From Nothopassalora personata (Eukaryota > Ascomycota > Dothideomycetes > Mycosphaerellales > Mycosphaerellaceae): a stretch of DNA of 64,000 nucleotides. Below are positions 43,803 to 54,539 of this stretch, piece after piece; within the stretch, counting starts at the first letter, position 1; each line of letters begins with the position of its first letter. The DNA lies in NCBI GenBank assembly GCA_033816765.1, contig CM066290.1, positions 2,852,001 to 2,916,000 on the forward strand. Direction: 5' to 3'. The notes beneath the pieces were generated by a model. That model ran no database searches. It saw nothing but the letters and a program-made list of their open reading frames with translations, and had not been told where the DNA came from. A program made the position numbers and the translations under genes.

Positions 43803-45842
43803 TTAACCTCCCGCAGCAGCAGCGGCCTCCTTCGTCTGCTTCTCGTACTCCCTGCGGTATGTCGAGGTAGCTCTCTCAAGCGCCACCCTTGTATGCGCAA
43901 CCATAGCATCAACAGCCTTCTTCCCACCAAGATAGTCGTCAAAATTCCTCCTCCGTCGCTTCTTCGTCCTGTCGAAGTATATCTGATCTTCCCTCTTGAC
44001 CTCTGAAATCCTGGCCTGCAATTCCTTCTCCGCACCTTCACCCACGGCGTTTATGCGGCCAATAGAACGGTCTAGAGTAGCTACCAGCTGTTCCAGCTCT
44101 CGTGTTCGTGAAGCATCGCCAGATAAAAATACAGTCCAGAAGTAGTGCAGGAATTCGGTCGTGGTATCGTGGGTCATTGTAAGCGAATCGAAGGTCTTTT
44201 GGCTAAGGCCATTGAGGGAGTGTGGATCTCCTGACGTTGCGCGCCGTGCCTGCCGGACCGAGGAGAGGAGGTTGTTGGTCGCTAGCGCAAGACCTTTATG
44301 TGAGCCGACGCGGATTGATGGTTTCTGCGCTGTAGCTGAGCCATTAGTTTGAGGTAAGGTGTCATCATCAGAGTCCGATTCGTCGTCAGTGAGGTGCCCA
44401 ACCACGCGGTCCAGCTTCAAGGTGCCTCTCTCATCACTTCCGAGATGAGAGGGTTGTAGGTCATTTCGTATTGATGAAAGTACTTGGTCTGGGTCCTGCT
44501 TTGCAAACAATTTCGCCTGGATAGACAGATCTCCCATCCGCCCGCCAGTGTAGACTTGCTGCTTCTTGACTTTCAAGACGAGCCGATTGTCGACGTCTTG
44601 CCTCGCGAGATCCTGAATCCTCAGCTGCTCATACGTCTCTTCGTCAACACCAATGGGACCAAGTGCCTCGCCATCTTCGGTGGTAATGTGGGATATCATC
44701 TTCTCGGATAGGTTGTTCAGTACTCGCAAGATCGGGACCTTTTCATTCCCTGACGGTCTCATCCCTTCCTCGGCCCTGTTCCCTTTCCGCTGGCTGTGAT
44801 CTTGCTCGTTGCCCTCCAGATCCATCCAATGGGGAACATGTGTCATGGTCATCACTCCGCTCTCCGGCCGATCCAGGAACTTGTCCAGTACTGGATTCCG
44901 CGGATCATTTTGCATGATCTTCTCGCCTCTGAGCTTCTTAAGCAACCTGCTGGGTGCAAAAAGCTGCGTCCAGAACTGTGTCGGCGTCAAAGGAGGCACA
45001 CTCTCATCATACGCCTCCTTGATGACCGGGTATTGCTTGAACATGAGCTTTATCTGTTCCTTGGTGATCTTGAACGTCTTGATATCCGCCTCTCCGGGCT
45101 TCTCGGCGGGCTTCGTCTCGTAGCCAATGGTTGGTAGCACATTGTACTCGCCCTGTTTCTGCGCAAGCTCAATTGCGTGTGCTCGGAGCAGGTGCAGTCG
45201 CGCAGACCAGAATTGTGCAGTGAATTGCGTGATAGACAGCGATTCAGGCTTGTCCCGCAACGCCTGATTGAAGCGATCGCGGAGCGCCGTGTTCTCCTCG
45301 ATCAACGACTTCTGCAGGCCCGAGTCGGCCTTTAGCTTTGCATCGTCGTACCAGGCATCGTCAGCGGACTTGGACGAGACTGCCTTGGCGATGGCCATAG
45401 CCGCACTCTGCCTTCCATTGTCACCAGTTGGCGCCGGCGTATCTCCGCCGGACGCGCTGGTGCTGTTGCCTGCGAGCGGGAGCGCATTCTGCTTCGCTTT
45501 GATGACGGCTATGGCTTCGCGCAGCACCGCAGTGATGGCGACCTGCTCCTCTCGTGCTTTCTGCGGATGTTTGAAGGAGAAGACATGGCTGTCGGCGCCC
45601 AGCACGATCTTCAGTGCGATGTTCGGTTTGTCGGCCGGCGTCTGTTGAAGGTTCGTGATATCGGCGACCGGTATTGTCAACGCGGGCGAAGAGCCGGAGG
45701 GGGCGGTGGACGGCGTGAAGAAGACATACTTGACGTCCTCGGACACCGCGAGAACGCCGTCCTTTTTCTTCAAAGCGACGGTGGCTGTTGTCGCAGGCAT
45801 CGTTGTGTTGCCGAGAAAGGCGCGTCGGTAGTGCATATGCAA
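43803..45842 (-). CDS. tfb1: TFIIH core subunit Tfb1 (p62 homologue)
   Basis: The single-exon ORF is 679 codons; Met15 (45800) starts the conserved part and is the more likely initiator (665 residues). Residues about 16-115 resemble the N-terminal PH-like domain (ALKKKDGVLAVSED start). Two BSD domains follow, at about 165-228 (AQFWSARLHLLRAHAIE) and about 255-310 (LTPTQFWTQLFAPSRLLKK). A long C-terminal helical region ends near a basic KKRRRRNFDDYLGGKK segment. In known homologues Tfb1 is a structural subunit of the general transcription and repair factor TFIIH. It binds acidic activators and XPC/Rad4 through the PH domain. The length fits fungal homologues. The gene is intact and is divergent from the small gene at 46196. 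Confidence 0.93.
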   Translation of the reverse strand: MHMHYRRAFLGNTTMPATTATVALKKKDGVLAVSEDVKYVFFTPSTAPSGSSPALTIPVADITNLQQTPADKPNIALKIVLGADSHVFSFKHPQKAREEQVAITAVLREAIAVIKAKQNALPLAGNSTSASGGDTPAPTGDNGRQSAAMAIAKAVSSKSADDAWYDDAKLKADSGLQKSLIEENTALRDRFNQALRDKPESLSITQFTAQFWSARLHLLRAHAIELAQKQGEYNVLPTIGYETKPAEKPGEADIKTFKITKEQIKLMFKQYPVIKEAYDESVPPLTPTQFWTQLFAPSRLLKKLRGEKIMQNDPRNPVLDKFLDRPESGVMTMTHVPHWMDLEGNEQDHSQRKGNRAEEGMRPSGNEKVPILRVLNNLSEKMISHITTEDGEALGPIGVDEETYEQLRIQDLARQDVDNRLVLKVKKQQVYTGGRMGDLSIQAKLFAKQDPDQVLSSIRNDLQPSHLGSDERGTLKLDRVVGHLTDDESDSDDDTLPQTNGSATAQKPSIRVGSHKGLALATNNLLSSVRQARRATSGDPHSLNGLSQKTFDSLTMTHDTTTEFLHYFWTVFLSGDASRTRELEQLVATLDRSIGRINAVGEGAEKELQARISEVKREDQIYFDRTKKRRRRNFDDYLGGKKAVDAMVAHTRVALERATSTYRREYEKQTKEAAAAAGG

Positions 45843-46195
45843 GCGTGCTGATGATTAGTCCTGAGCTGCACGACCGGAGATAGGTCCGACGCTAGTAAAC
45901 TCCCTCTGCCCATTTCTCGACAAAAGTTGCACTATTCACTCCGCTCGGGAATCGCGTAAACGACCTGGAGGTCATATGGCCGCCGCCATGCAGAACAACC
46001 ATCCGGCCGAGGAGTGCAGCATGCAGTGCCCCTACCTATGTACGAGAACAGGTACAGCGTGATGACGCTGTACAGTAGTCGCATGGAGCGGTCTAGACCC
46101 GCGGGTGCACTTGTCACAGATATACATTCATAAACATTGATTGATACTCTCAAGTCTCGTCGCTTTATTCACCGGACTCTCCACGATCTACAGCA
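45843..46195. promoter_or_regulatory. Shared upstream region of tfb1 and the small gene at 46196
   Basis: A 353-bp divergent intergenic space. No specific element could be assigned. It must contain the start region of tfb1 and, if the small gene is real, its promoter too. Confidence 0.35.
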
Positions 46196-46460
46196 ATGAA
46201 CGACCGTACAAAGGACAAGCAGTCCCAGACCGATGGACTCACAAGCTCACACACCGTCGAAAGAACTTCGCAGCAGGAAGACGTCGAGGAAGTATGTGCA
46301 GGGATTATGCCGACAAAGGGTAGTCGGGTCTTTGACATTGACCGTGTGCCAGTGTGCCGTAAAACTCATGCGCATGCTCCAGCAATACAAAGCCGCTCTG
46401 GCCTCACAAAATACAACTGAGCCTTCCCAAGACTCGACAAAGTCCGCAGAAGATCCCTGA
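46196..46460 (+). CDS. Small two-exon protein of unknown function
   Basis: Exon 1 (46196-46291, 32 codons) is joined in phase 0 to exon 2 (46353-46460). The 61-bp intron has a GTATGT donor, a TTTGACATTGAC branch-like region and a CCAG acceptor. The product is 67 residues: a polar N-terminus, then a helix-like ECAVKLMRMLQQYKAALASQ and a Ser/Thr/Glu-rich tail. I do not recognise the family. The clean splice signals and the change of frame exactly at the intron support it, but an accidental ORF is possible. Confidence 0.45.
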
Positions 46461-46893
46461 CGCTTGCGATGAGAAGTTGGTTTGGAGTCAGCATGCTTGG
46501 GAAAGAAGAACTATGCATCAGGATCTTTTCGAAACAACGAAACTTATTCTTCTAGATGCTAACATGGAGGTATCATGTCGTCCCTGATCATTGCCGGTGT
46601 CCCAAGTCGTGTCATTCTGCCATTAGGACACAAAGACCCCTCCTGTGCGCCATCACACTGTAAAGTCAAGCTTTCGCGCTCACATAGGCACCTTTGCTGT
46701 GCTCGCCCTGTCCGTGTATAATACCAAATGCAATGAGAAGAAACCAAGTAAGTGATGACGCCAATGATGCCATCCGAAGGCAAAGAGACCTCGGTCCTGT
46801 GATCGCGGGGCTCCGGAAGGTCCAATGAAAGGCGACTCCATGCTGGAAAAGGGTTGCAACGGCGAGAAGTCGCTGGTAATGAAAGCTTGCATT
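46461..46893. other. Intergenic between convergent genes
   Basis: No gene is supported. It probably holds the 3' ends of the small gene and the cdc4-like gene. Confidence 0.5.
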
Positions 46894-49800
46894 TTAAGCT
46901 GCTGGGTCCGCTTCATGGTCGACTGGTGTGGTAGCAACATCCTCAATCTCTCGTCCGCGGCAGTCCACCACGGTACGCCGACCGAGCTCTTCGGGAGGAA
47001 CACCGTCACGCGCAGCTCCAAAGTCGAGCACCTCGATGTAAGTCAGAGAATTTCGCTGAACAGCAGCAACGCAGCGACGTTCATCAAAGCGTACTTGCCA
47101 CACTCCACTCAGGTCAGTGAGTAGATCTCGGACGCACTCGCCATTCTTCACGTTCCACATCTTGAGAGTTCTGTCTGAGCCGGAGATGACTTTCTGGCCA
47201 TCATGCTGGAAGCAAGTGATTGCGCCGGTGTGTGCAGAAAGAGTCGACTTGCATGTGCCGTTCTCTGGATCCCAGATTCGGAGAGTACTGTCGGCAGCTG
47301 CGGAGACGAGTCGGTCGTGGCTCAGATCCAGTAAACCGACGAGCGATGTGTGGCCTTCGAGGTTGAAGAGACACGACCCTGTCTGTAAGTCCCACACCTT
47401 GACAAGGTTATCCATCGACCCAGAGATACAACGGTTGCGAGCGTGGTCAAGGACGACACTGTACACCTTCTGTTGATGGCCCTGAAGGCGGTGGACAAGA
47501 TCCCCGTTAGAGATTTTCCACACGCGGACGGTGCAGTCGTACGAGCCAGATACCAGTGTATCACCATGGGCAGCAATTGCTCGAACCGAGTTATGATGTC
47601 CCGAGAGTGTGCGCAGGAAATACGGGTTATCACGGTCGTTCGCGGGTGGACCGGCCTGGAAAATCTGTCTGTCATCCGATTTGGGCAACTTCCAAACTCG
47701 AAGTGTAGAGTCACGCGATCCGGTGATAATCAGTGGCTCCTTCGGCATCATGACTGGGGTCCCATCAGCTTCCATATCAACTTGCACGGGCTGCAAGATC
47801 ACCAAGCATCGCACAGTGGAGGTATGGCCTTGGAAGACTTGCAAGCAGCGGCCAGATCTGATGTCCCAGATCCGAACGCTGCGATCCGTGGAGCCCGAGA
47901 CCAACATGTTGCCATCATACTGCAGCGCCCAAACGCCACCCTCGTGTCCCTCGAGACGGTTGCGTAGAGCGCCAGTCTTCGTATCGTAGACATTAATCTT
48001 GGTGTCGTCGCTTCCAGTCAAGATCTTGTCACTATCGAACAGCAGGCACGTAACCACATGTCGATGGTGAGCTCGGAACGCCAGGTGTTGCGGTTGCTTC
48101 TCCTCGTCCATCCACGCTTGACGAATGAGGTAATGTCGCTGGTAGAGTGACTTGAACAGGTGCATGTTACGAAGACTATCCAAGCCAGTTGTGGGATGCG
48201 GCACAGCTTGAGTGGCTGCTTGTGCAAAGGCATTGGCACCCTTGGCCGTGCCCAGCAGCTTAAGCCACTTGACATTCGGTGGTGCTGTGGGCTTTGTGAT
48301 AAACGATGACCCGACCGCTGGGCGACGCTTGGTCTTCTTGGAAGCCGACGACCGCACGCCGGACTTCTTCTTCGTTGTTCTCGTCGTGACGACCGACGAT
48401 GCAGTGAGCTCATCGTCACTGACGAGGGTGGAGTCGGCGATTTCGGGCGACATGCTGTATCGTGACCTGCTCAGGTCCTGCTCGCAGCCGTCGGCTCCGT
48501 GTTGCCAACCCCATCCTTCTCGGACTGCTCGTGCGATCTCGCCGTCTGGCAGGACAAAGTCATCTCGCTCGAGCAGATCCCTCCATGCTTTCTCATCCGA
48601 GTTGATGAGTTTTCGCCAGCGCCTTGACACCTGCGCTGCACGGCACATGCTCCGAGCATCCAGGAATCTAGTTATGTTGAGACCGAGCTCGGGTGGCAGG
48701 ACGTTGAAAGGATCGCATTTGAGCGCAGGGTTGACGACGTTTGCCACCATCTGCAGTGTGGGCTTGGCGCATCGCCGCAGAAATTGGTAGAGCAGGTATG
48801 TCTGCATGGCCTCAGGCATGCTGTCAAACGCATCCACCATAGTAGGTATATCCATCATGGTGGGTGCTGCGGCGGGCGCTGCGTTCGACTGTTGAGCTGC
48901 ATGGCTGAAGTTGTATGGGTCAGAAGAACTGTTTGTCCGCTTCGATGATTGCGAGTCGAAGGACTTTGCGCTTTGTGTCTTCCTGTCCTCGTCGAGGTCA
49001 AGGCCAGAGACTACGCTGCCATCCTCATCGTTGTGGTCGGCAAACGGTGCATCAAAGGCATTTTGACGAGATGCCAGATTGGCGGCAGCTGTAATGGGCG
49101 ACAGACTGGGGCTGGGCAAGCTAGCGTCTTGCTGAGAGCTTGTCAAAAGTCCTGGCAGGTTGTGTCGGCGGGTTTCCGAGAGTTGTGGCATAGGCTCGAG
49201 ATCTTCCTCCACCATGGGTGGTGTTGCAGCCGCCGCGATATGTTGACTTGCCCTCCCTGTTGTGCTAAGCTCACCGAGACTTCGCTTCTTGGGCTTCTTC
49301 TGTGCCGGGAAAGACGCCTCGACCCGCGCGTCCTCATCCTGCGATTCGCCGTCTGCCATGTGCGTGTCATAGCTATCGTCTTGCAGCTCTTGAACGCGAG
49401 AACGCGGAGGACGAGCATTCGCTCGGCTCTTAGATGCGGCCGCCTTGTTTGTGGCTGTTCGGGGAATAGCACCTATGGTCTCTGCGTCTGGTGTAATCGG
49501 AGTGTGACGGGAGGCGTTCGAGGGCGCTGGGTATGACCTCGAAGCGGTTCTCTCGTTCAACGACGGCTGCTCACTCAGCTCGGAATGGGTGCGATGTAGC
49601 TGTGAGCGCTGTTTCTTGGTCCTCCGCTGCAAGCTCGCCAGCTCAGCCGCTTCTGCTATCGACGGCGGGGTGGCGGTGCGCTTGAGGGCGTGAGACGAAC
49701 GTGAACGGTGCGGTCTGGTGCTTGACTGCGGCATAGAGAAGTCGCGCACAGGTGTGTGGTATCCATCCTCGAGCATCTCCTCTTGCCGGATCGAGCCCTT

Positions 49801-50262
49801 GCTCTTCCAGATTTTGGCCTGCAGCTCGTGGTATTCCCGCGCCGTCTCCTCGGGGTCTTCAGCTTCGTGAAAATTGGTCGGTCGGCCGTTGAAGTCGAAG
49901 GCAAAGCGCTTGATGTTGCCCGGAGTGGGTGTGAAGGCGAGCGGGTACTGCTTCGGGTCTCGGTCGTACAGGTCTCGGGGAGGCTTCATGATGAGCGGCG
50001 GCAGGGAGACGGTCGTGGTGGTGGTGACGGTGGTGACGGTCTGCTGAGTGGCGGGCCCGAAGGAGAGCTGTGCCATGGTGGAGTCCTTGGGCGGCATCAT
50101 GGTGGTGGTGGTGGTGTTCGTCGTTGTGGTTGCCGCGTGCCGGGAGTCGTGATGGTCCATCGGGTCCTCGGTGGGGGACGCCGGGGCGGTGGAGAGAATG
50201 GAGTGGTGGTGAGGTTGCTGCTGTGTATGCACGCCTAGACCGAGAGGACGTCTGGGTTCCAT
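46894..50262 (-). CDS. cdc4: F-box/WD40 substrate receptor of SCF ubiquitin ligase, Cdc4/Fbw7 type
   Basis: This is a single-exon ORF of 1122 codons. The first 470 residues are low-complexity and Ser/Thr/Pro-rich, with a His/Thr-rich start. A dimerisation-like helix (DAFDSMPEAMQTYLLYQFLR) lies at about 478-497. It is followed by an F-box at about 517-562 (FNVLPPELGLNITRFLDARS), which binds Skp1. Seven to eight WD40 repeats from about 730 to 1085 form the propeller that binds phosphorylated substrates; typical units are GHEGGVWALQ and SGSTDRSVRIWD. Order and spacing fit Cdc4, Pop1 and Fbw7, which target cell-cycle inhibitors and transcription factors. It probably acts in the nucleus. The ORF has no break. 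A CT-rich tract lies in its upstream region. Confidence 0.92.
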   Translation of the reverse strand: MEPRRPLGLGVHTQQQPHHHSILSTAPASPTEDPMDHHDSRHAATTTTNTTTTTMMPPKDSTMAQLSFGPATQQTVTTVTTTTTVSLPPLIMKPPRDLYDRDPKQYPLAFTPTPGNIKRFAFDFNGRPTNFHEAEDPEETAREYHELQAKIWKSKGSIRQEEMLEDGYHTPVRDFSMPQSSTRPHRSRSSHALKRTATPPSIAEAAELASLQRRTKKQRSQLHRTHSELSEQPSLNERTASRSYPAPSNASRHTPITPDAETIGAIPRTATNKAAASKSRANARPPRSRVQELQDDSYDTHMADGESQDEDARVEASFPAQKKPKKRSLGELSTTGRASQHIAAAATPPMVEEDLEPMPQLSETRRHNLPGLLTSSQQDASLPSPSLSPITAAANLASRQNAFDAPFADHNDEDGSVVSGLDLDEDRKTQSAKSFDSQSSKRTNSSSDPYNFSHAAQQSNAAPAAAPTMMDIPTMVDAFDSMPEAMQTYLLYQFLRRCAKPTLQMVANVVNPALKCDPFNVLPPELGLNITRFLDARSMCRAAQVSRRWRKLINSDEKAWRDLLERDDFVLPDGEIARAVREGWGWQHGADGCEQDLSRSRYSMSPEIADSTLVSDDELTASSVVTTRTTKKKSGVRSSASKKTKRRPAVGSSFITKPTAPPNVKWLKLLGTAKGANAFAQAATQAVPHPTTGLDSLRNMHLFKSLYQRHYLIRQAWMDEEKQPQHLAFRAHHRHVVTCLLFDSDKILTGSDDTKINVYDTKTGALRNRLEGHEGGVWALQYDGNMLVSGSTDRSVRIWDIRSGRCLQVFQGHTSTVRCLVILQPVQVDMEADGTPVMMPKEPLIITGSRDSTLRVWKLPKSDDRQIFQAGPPANDRDNPYFLRTLSGHHNSVRAIAAHGDTLVSGSYDCTVRVWKISNGDLVHRLQGHQQKVYSVVLDHARNRCISGSMDNLVKVWDLQTGSCLFNLEGHTSLVGLLDLSHDRLVSAAADSTLRIWDPENGTCKSTLSAHTGAITCFQHDGQKVISGSDRTLKMWNVKNGECVRDLLTDLSGVWQVRFDERRCVAAVQRNSLTYIEVLDFGAARDGVPPEELGRRTVVDCRGREIEDVATTPVDHEADPAA

Positions 50263-50525
50263 GTCCCGTCCGTTGGCTTGTCGCTGAGTCGTGTCTCGCG
50301 TGACGATGGTACAGCAGCTCTACTCGGCGTGTCGATGCCGAGGGGAGCGTGAGAGCGCAGACGTTCGGCGCGTGATGTGTCGAAGCGGGTTGCTCGGTTG
50401 TGGTATCGTGTTGTGTGGATATGCGACGCCCTGAGGAAACGGCGTGGGTGATGGCTCTATCGTCGTCGTGGCTGCTGTTGCTCTCACCGTCCACACGCTG
50501 CTCATGCTGTCGCGTTCCTCGCGCG

Positions 50526-50556
50526 CTCTCTCTCTCTCTCTCCCTCTCTCTCTCTT
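50526..50556 (+). repeat. CT-rich simple repeat
   Basis: An almost pure run of CT dinucleotides, about 265-295 bp upstream of the cdc4-like start codon. Confidence 0.9.
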
Positions 50557-50820
50557 CCGCCCACGACGAGATGCACTCGGAGGTCGTAGTTCAGCAAGTG
50601 TGAGCTGTGTGAGGGAGGCTGGATCCAGTTCTAGTTCTCAGCAGACAGAGGGGTCGATGCTTCGAGCCAAGCTCCCGCCTTGCTATTTTGTGGCAAAGGA
50701 TCCTGCTTCGTGATGAACCACGTAAATCACAGCTTCTCGGTCCACAATGCTAATATTAAATAAGACGTCTTGAGACCTCATTCACTGCGTCCCAAGGTCA
50801 TCACAGCCACACTGACCACA

Positions 50821-50850
50821 CCATACCATACCATACCATACCATACCATA
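50821..50850 (+). repeat. (CCATA)6 microsatellite
   Basis: Six exact pentanucleotide units. Confidence 0.95.
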
Positions 50851-51423
50851 TCTTGCGGAAACGCATGCAAGGAAGGGCACTGGGAGATATGTCCCTCAGC
50901 GGAGAACCTGCCCGACTCACGTGCGTGCGTGTATCGCTTGGCGCGTGCAAACGCCACAGAGAAAATGTCAACACCTGCATTTCCAGTGCTTGCGCCGTCA
51001 TCTCCATCAGTAAGTACCCAGTCCTCAGTCCACGGTACCTGCGACATCTATTCTCGACCTACAATCGCATCTCAACAGCACCACCGCTGAGCCAGCAGGG
51101 TAGTGCAGATCGGTACGCTACCGTCCAGTGTTCCAACTGTACAGCGACCGCACTGACTGAATTGATACCTCGCCGATCAACATGACTTCCTGGCTTGCAA
51201 GTTGCATGCCCATGCGGACAACGAATCGGTCGCCTCGTGAACCCTGGCCGGTACAAGGCGGTACATATATCCTCCCGAACTCACACCTTCACGGCAGGTA
51301 TCAATGACATATCCCGGCAAGCAGACATGGAGGCTGCTCGAGGCTGGACCGCACATAGAATTTCTGAACTTCTCGAGCCAGTTGTTCCAGTAACCTCACG
51401 AATAGTACTCGGTATCCAACACG

Positions 51424-52608
51424 ATGGCCATCGTTGACAACAGCAATGTGGTCAGATACAAATTCGTTCTGGCTGGCGACGTCGTTTCAATCACCGTCTC
51501 CCTTGTCGCACTGTCCTTGATCGCAGTATTTTTCTGCCAACGGTGGCAGCATGCGCAGACGAAGAACCACACAATCGCAACCAGTCTATTGCTCTTTGTG
51601 AGTCGCGTCGAACATAACACCTTTTCCAGTTTTACTGATCTGCATGCTAGAGTTACGCCACTTCGTTCTTCTTCATCCTGGTGGTGACGGTTCTACTTCA
51701 TATGAGAGAGGACAATAATCTGAATGTCTGCAGTGCCACGATCATCTCATGTAAAAAGTCACACCGATGTTGCTTTGCAATGACTTGCAGCAGTGCTGAC
51801 TACTTTCTGAAGGCTTTACCTTGCGCAGCATATCCAAAGCTTCGGACTTCATGTTTTTCATCGAGCGAGCCCACATCATCAGCTGGCCAGTCAATCCGCG
51901 ACACAAGACGGTGGAGTACATCGTTAGTATTTTCTGCATAATGGTCCCCTACGCTGGAGTCACGGCACTGTCGATTGCCTACCGAACTGTGGAGGACACT
52001 GCCGAGACGGTGTGTCTATTCGGCATCAAGGATTACGCTTTATATCCACTGCTGGCCATCGAGATTGTGTCTCAGCTTTATCTGACACTACGATTCCTGA
52101 TGCGTCTGATCGTGCTCCGTCTTACCGGAAAAGGTCTACTTCTACCTCTGCAAGGTCTTGTCCGTCGAACGTGTATCGGGTCGTTCATTGGCTTCCTCTC
52201 AAGTCTAGGCGTCCGGGTATCCTTTCTACTTTTCGACGGCGAGCCAGCATGGCTATGCTGTTTGACTTGCAAAGTGGATGGTAAGCTCATGCCATGTGAC
52301 ACAGTGCGGATGATTGACCAGCCTGCACTACTGCTGACACCTTGTGTAAAGCCCTCATCGCCACCAGCGTACTCCACTGGATCACGAAGCCAACCAATTC
52401 CGACTCAGGGAGAAGGCAGAAGCTAGGTATTGGATTTTTGGACAGCAGTGCAAGTCACCCAAACTTTGATCTGGGCCGTGACGAGATCAATTACCTTCGA
52501 AGACTGGACCGGAAGAATACACTTGGCTGTTCAATTTATGGTCTTGGCCTTGACGCTTCACAAGCCGAGACTTCTGAGCGACATGATAGTGTTCATGTCG
52601 AGGTTTAA
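51424..52608 (+). CDS. Multi-pass membrane protein of unknown function, several exons
   Basis: Exon 1 (51424-51597) encodes an N-terminus with a membrane segment near residues 23-38. It is followed by an intron at 51598-51650 (GTGAGT...CTAG). A second exon starts at 51651 (SYATSFFFILVV, another membrane segment). A long exon from about 51820 to 52280 carries further hydrophobic segments and a conserved-looking FMFFIERAH and GEPAWLCCLTCK. The last intron is 52281-52321, and the final exon ends with a charged tail at 52608. The intron(s) between about 51700 and 51830 could not be resolved and might hide a frameshift. The pattern recalls an uncharacterised family of fungal seven-helix-like membrane proteins. 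Function unknown. Confidence 0.55.
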
Positions 52609-53190
52609 AAAATGGCGTGATAACGGTGCAACTCCTGGGCTACTGCGCTTGTCGGCCAACCAATCGTTAGCTATCGGAACAGGCTGATTACACCTGATAC
52701 TCTGTCCTCGTAGCCGCTACATGTTTTCAACATCGGCTCTTGACCAGCACCAATATGCCTATTCCACATACCACTCACGAAGTATTCGTCAATGTACAGG
52801 AGCATAGCGACTACCTACAAACGCCTCCAAAAAGATCTCCTAGCCACTTGCAATACCCGCGCATGGGATGCTGAGGTTTAACAATGCATGACCGCGGATC
52901 TTCGTGTACTCCCACCTTTCGCAAATGTACAGAAAGATCAACCTTTTGCACTGGACGAGTACAAGAGACACCTTCAGGCAGTCTGCCGATAGTTTCAGAA
53001 TACCACATCGACATCCTCGACATCAGCACCAACGTCCAAGCACGATCCGGCCTGGCGCGTGTTTTCTTCACGGCGAAGAATACCGAACCCCGATTGTGCT
53101 CGCACTTGTGCATTCCAATATCTCGATTTTTGAGCCGAGGGAAGCCAGGTGGCGCTGGATGCTTTATAGGGGATGTGAGAGAGGCGAGGT
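52609..53190. other. Intergenic, possibly decayed coding sequence
   Basis: Fragments in different frames look protein-like, for example a frame starting near 52753 that soon stops. No consistent gene model could be built. Confidence 0.35.
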
Positions 53191-53664
53191 CTAAATCTTG
53201 GACTCTACTCTGATCCCCTGGGATGTCTTATCGTCTGGAGAGCCTGCCCGTGTCTTTCGCCTTCCCGTCGTCCACCTCGAGTTGGATCTGCTCCTTTCCG
53301 CCGAAGGGTCATTCTCATATCGCTGGGTGGACTGTGCGAGTATAATGACCTCGCCTGCAAAGAGAGCAACATAGTCAGTCGCTTTACGTCGTTCCTTATC
53401 GAAATCGGAGTCTGGATACTCACCACTGGACTTCTCATCGGCCTGTGCACCAGGGTCACTGCGCTTCGTGGCGCGCGATCTAGCCACTTGGTCGCTATTC
53501 GGACGTGGTAGATACTGGCCAATACCCGGAAGGAGAAACTCGAGCGCCTTTAGCTTCTGCTCGTCCATCCTCGACATTCTGTTGAGTCTGGATTCGGCTG
53601 CGCGCGCGTCGAGAGCGAGGAGTACAGGGTCAATGGCCATCTCCTGGGATGGCGGGTCGCGCAT
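53191..53664 (-). CDS. Small two-exon protein of unknown function
   Basis: Exon 1 runs from 53664 to 53424 and exon 2 from 53354 to 53191. The 69-bp intron (53355-53423) has a GTGAGT donor, an ACTGAC branch-like site and a TTTGCAG acceptor. Its length is a multiple of three, so the unspliced frame also stays open (157 codons). Spliced, the product has 134 residues. It is polar, with a possible amphipathic helix at about residues 10-47 and a basic Ser/Arg-rich C-terminus. No domain, signal peptide or membrane segment was recognised. The strong splice signals make it a credible gene. Confidence 0.5.
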   Translation of the reverse strand: MRDPPSQEMAIDPVLLALDARAAESRLNRMSRMDEQKLKALEFLLPGIGQYLPRPNSDQVARSRATKRSDPGAQADEKSSGEYPDSDFDKERRKATDYVALFAGEVIILAQSTQRYENDPSAERSRSNSRWTTGRRKTRAGSPDDKTSQGIRVESKI

Positions 53665-54539
53665 TCGCTCCTTTCGTTAGAGCGAGCTGGACATACTGAA
53701 CGTCGTCAAGCCACTTCGGTCATGTTGGAGATAATGCACTCGATGATGAAGAATCAAAAGATAAATATGCGGCCAACAATGACAACCCGAGCTTTGTGGA
53801 TTCACTCGAACAAAGCATACATACGTCGCTTCCAGGACATCATCGAAGTCCTCTCAATCACGATTCAGGAGTCTTATACAACGTACACCATCATCGGCAA
53901 TACATGTCCATGCTTGGATCATCGTCCATCGGCACTGTGTGAAGCTCGATACACCTCCATTAAGGCTTGCAACGACTATGAAGTTGTGCTTGGTCATGAC
54001 GGGCGAGGTGACAGCTCGAGGCTGTGCTCGAGGGAAGTTGCCACATCTCGAAGACTTGCACGACATCTGCTCCAGTCGATGCTACATGCCAACCGGGCAA
54101 AATTGTAACAAGGCAAGCACACGGTCCCTGTCTGTGTAGAGACGATGCACTTCATGATGATAACACGACATCCCTCGAAGTAAGTGCTGCAACACTGGTA
54201 ACGGCCAGCATCCACATATCCTGCAGAGCCTCAGAACACGGCACAGATGCTAGATATGGTGGGAGCTAGGTCAGACGCTTCGTGTCATTGGCAAGATCTT
54301 CTGCCATACCGATCTCGCTGCCTCTCTTCGAGCTAGTGGCTCCTTCAAATCTCAATGCTTCTGTAAATGTCGTCACAGCTGTCTGCCGTTCTTGCTGTGG
54401 TGTTTATGATGATGCTTTGGCAGGTAGGTCATCCTTCCGCTCTCTAATCATCTTTTTAGCGCAGGCCTAGGGTCGGGGTGGAGCTATGGCGACACATCAG
54501 GGCGACGACGTCGTCAGGACAGCGAGCGGTCGATAGACT
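53665..54539. other. Intergenic, no gene supported
   Basis: Only short overlapping frames. Two similar segments (about 53727-53753 and 54140-54168, sharing GATGCACTTCATGATGA-like sequence) may be a diverged duplication. Confidence 0.4.

Larger units (their letters stand above)
50263..51423. other. Intergenic between divergent genes, with simple repeats
   Basis: No gene is supported. It contains a CT-rich tract (50526-50556), a (CCATA)n microsatellite (50821-50850) and the upstream regions of the cdc4-like gene and the membrane protein gene. CT tracts are common in fungal core promoters, so the first may be functional (inference). Confidence 0.5.

Noticed and set aside
52740..53190. Possible acyl-CoA dehydrogenase N-terminus (THEVFVNVQ) near 52760
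   Set aside because: Only a few residues fit, the frame stops soon after, and nothing downstream matches the family.
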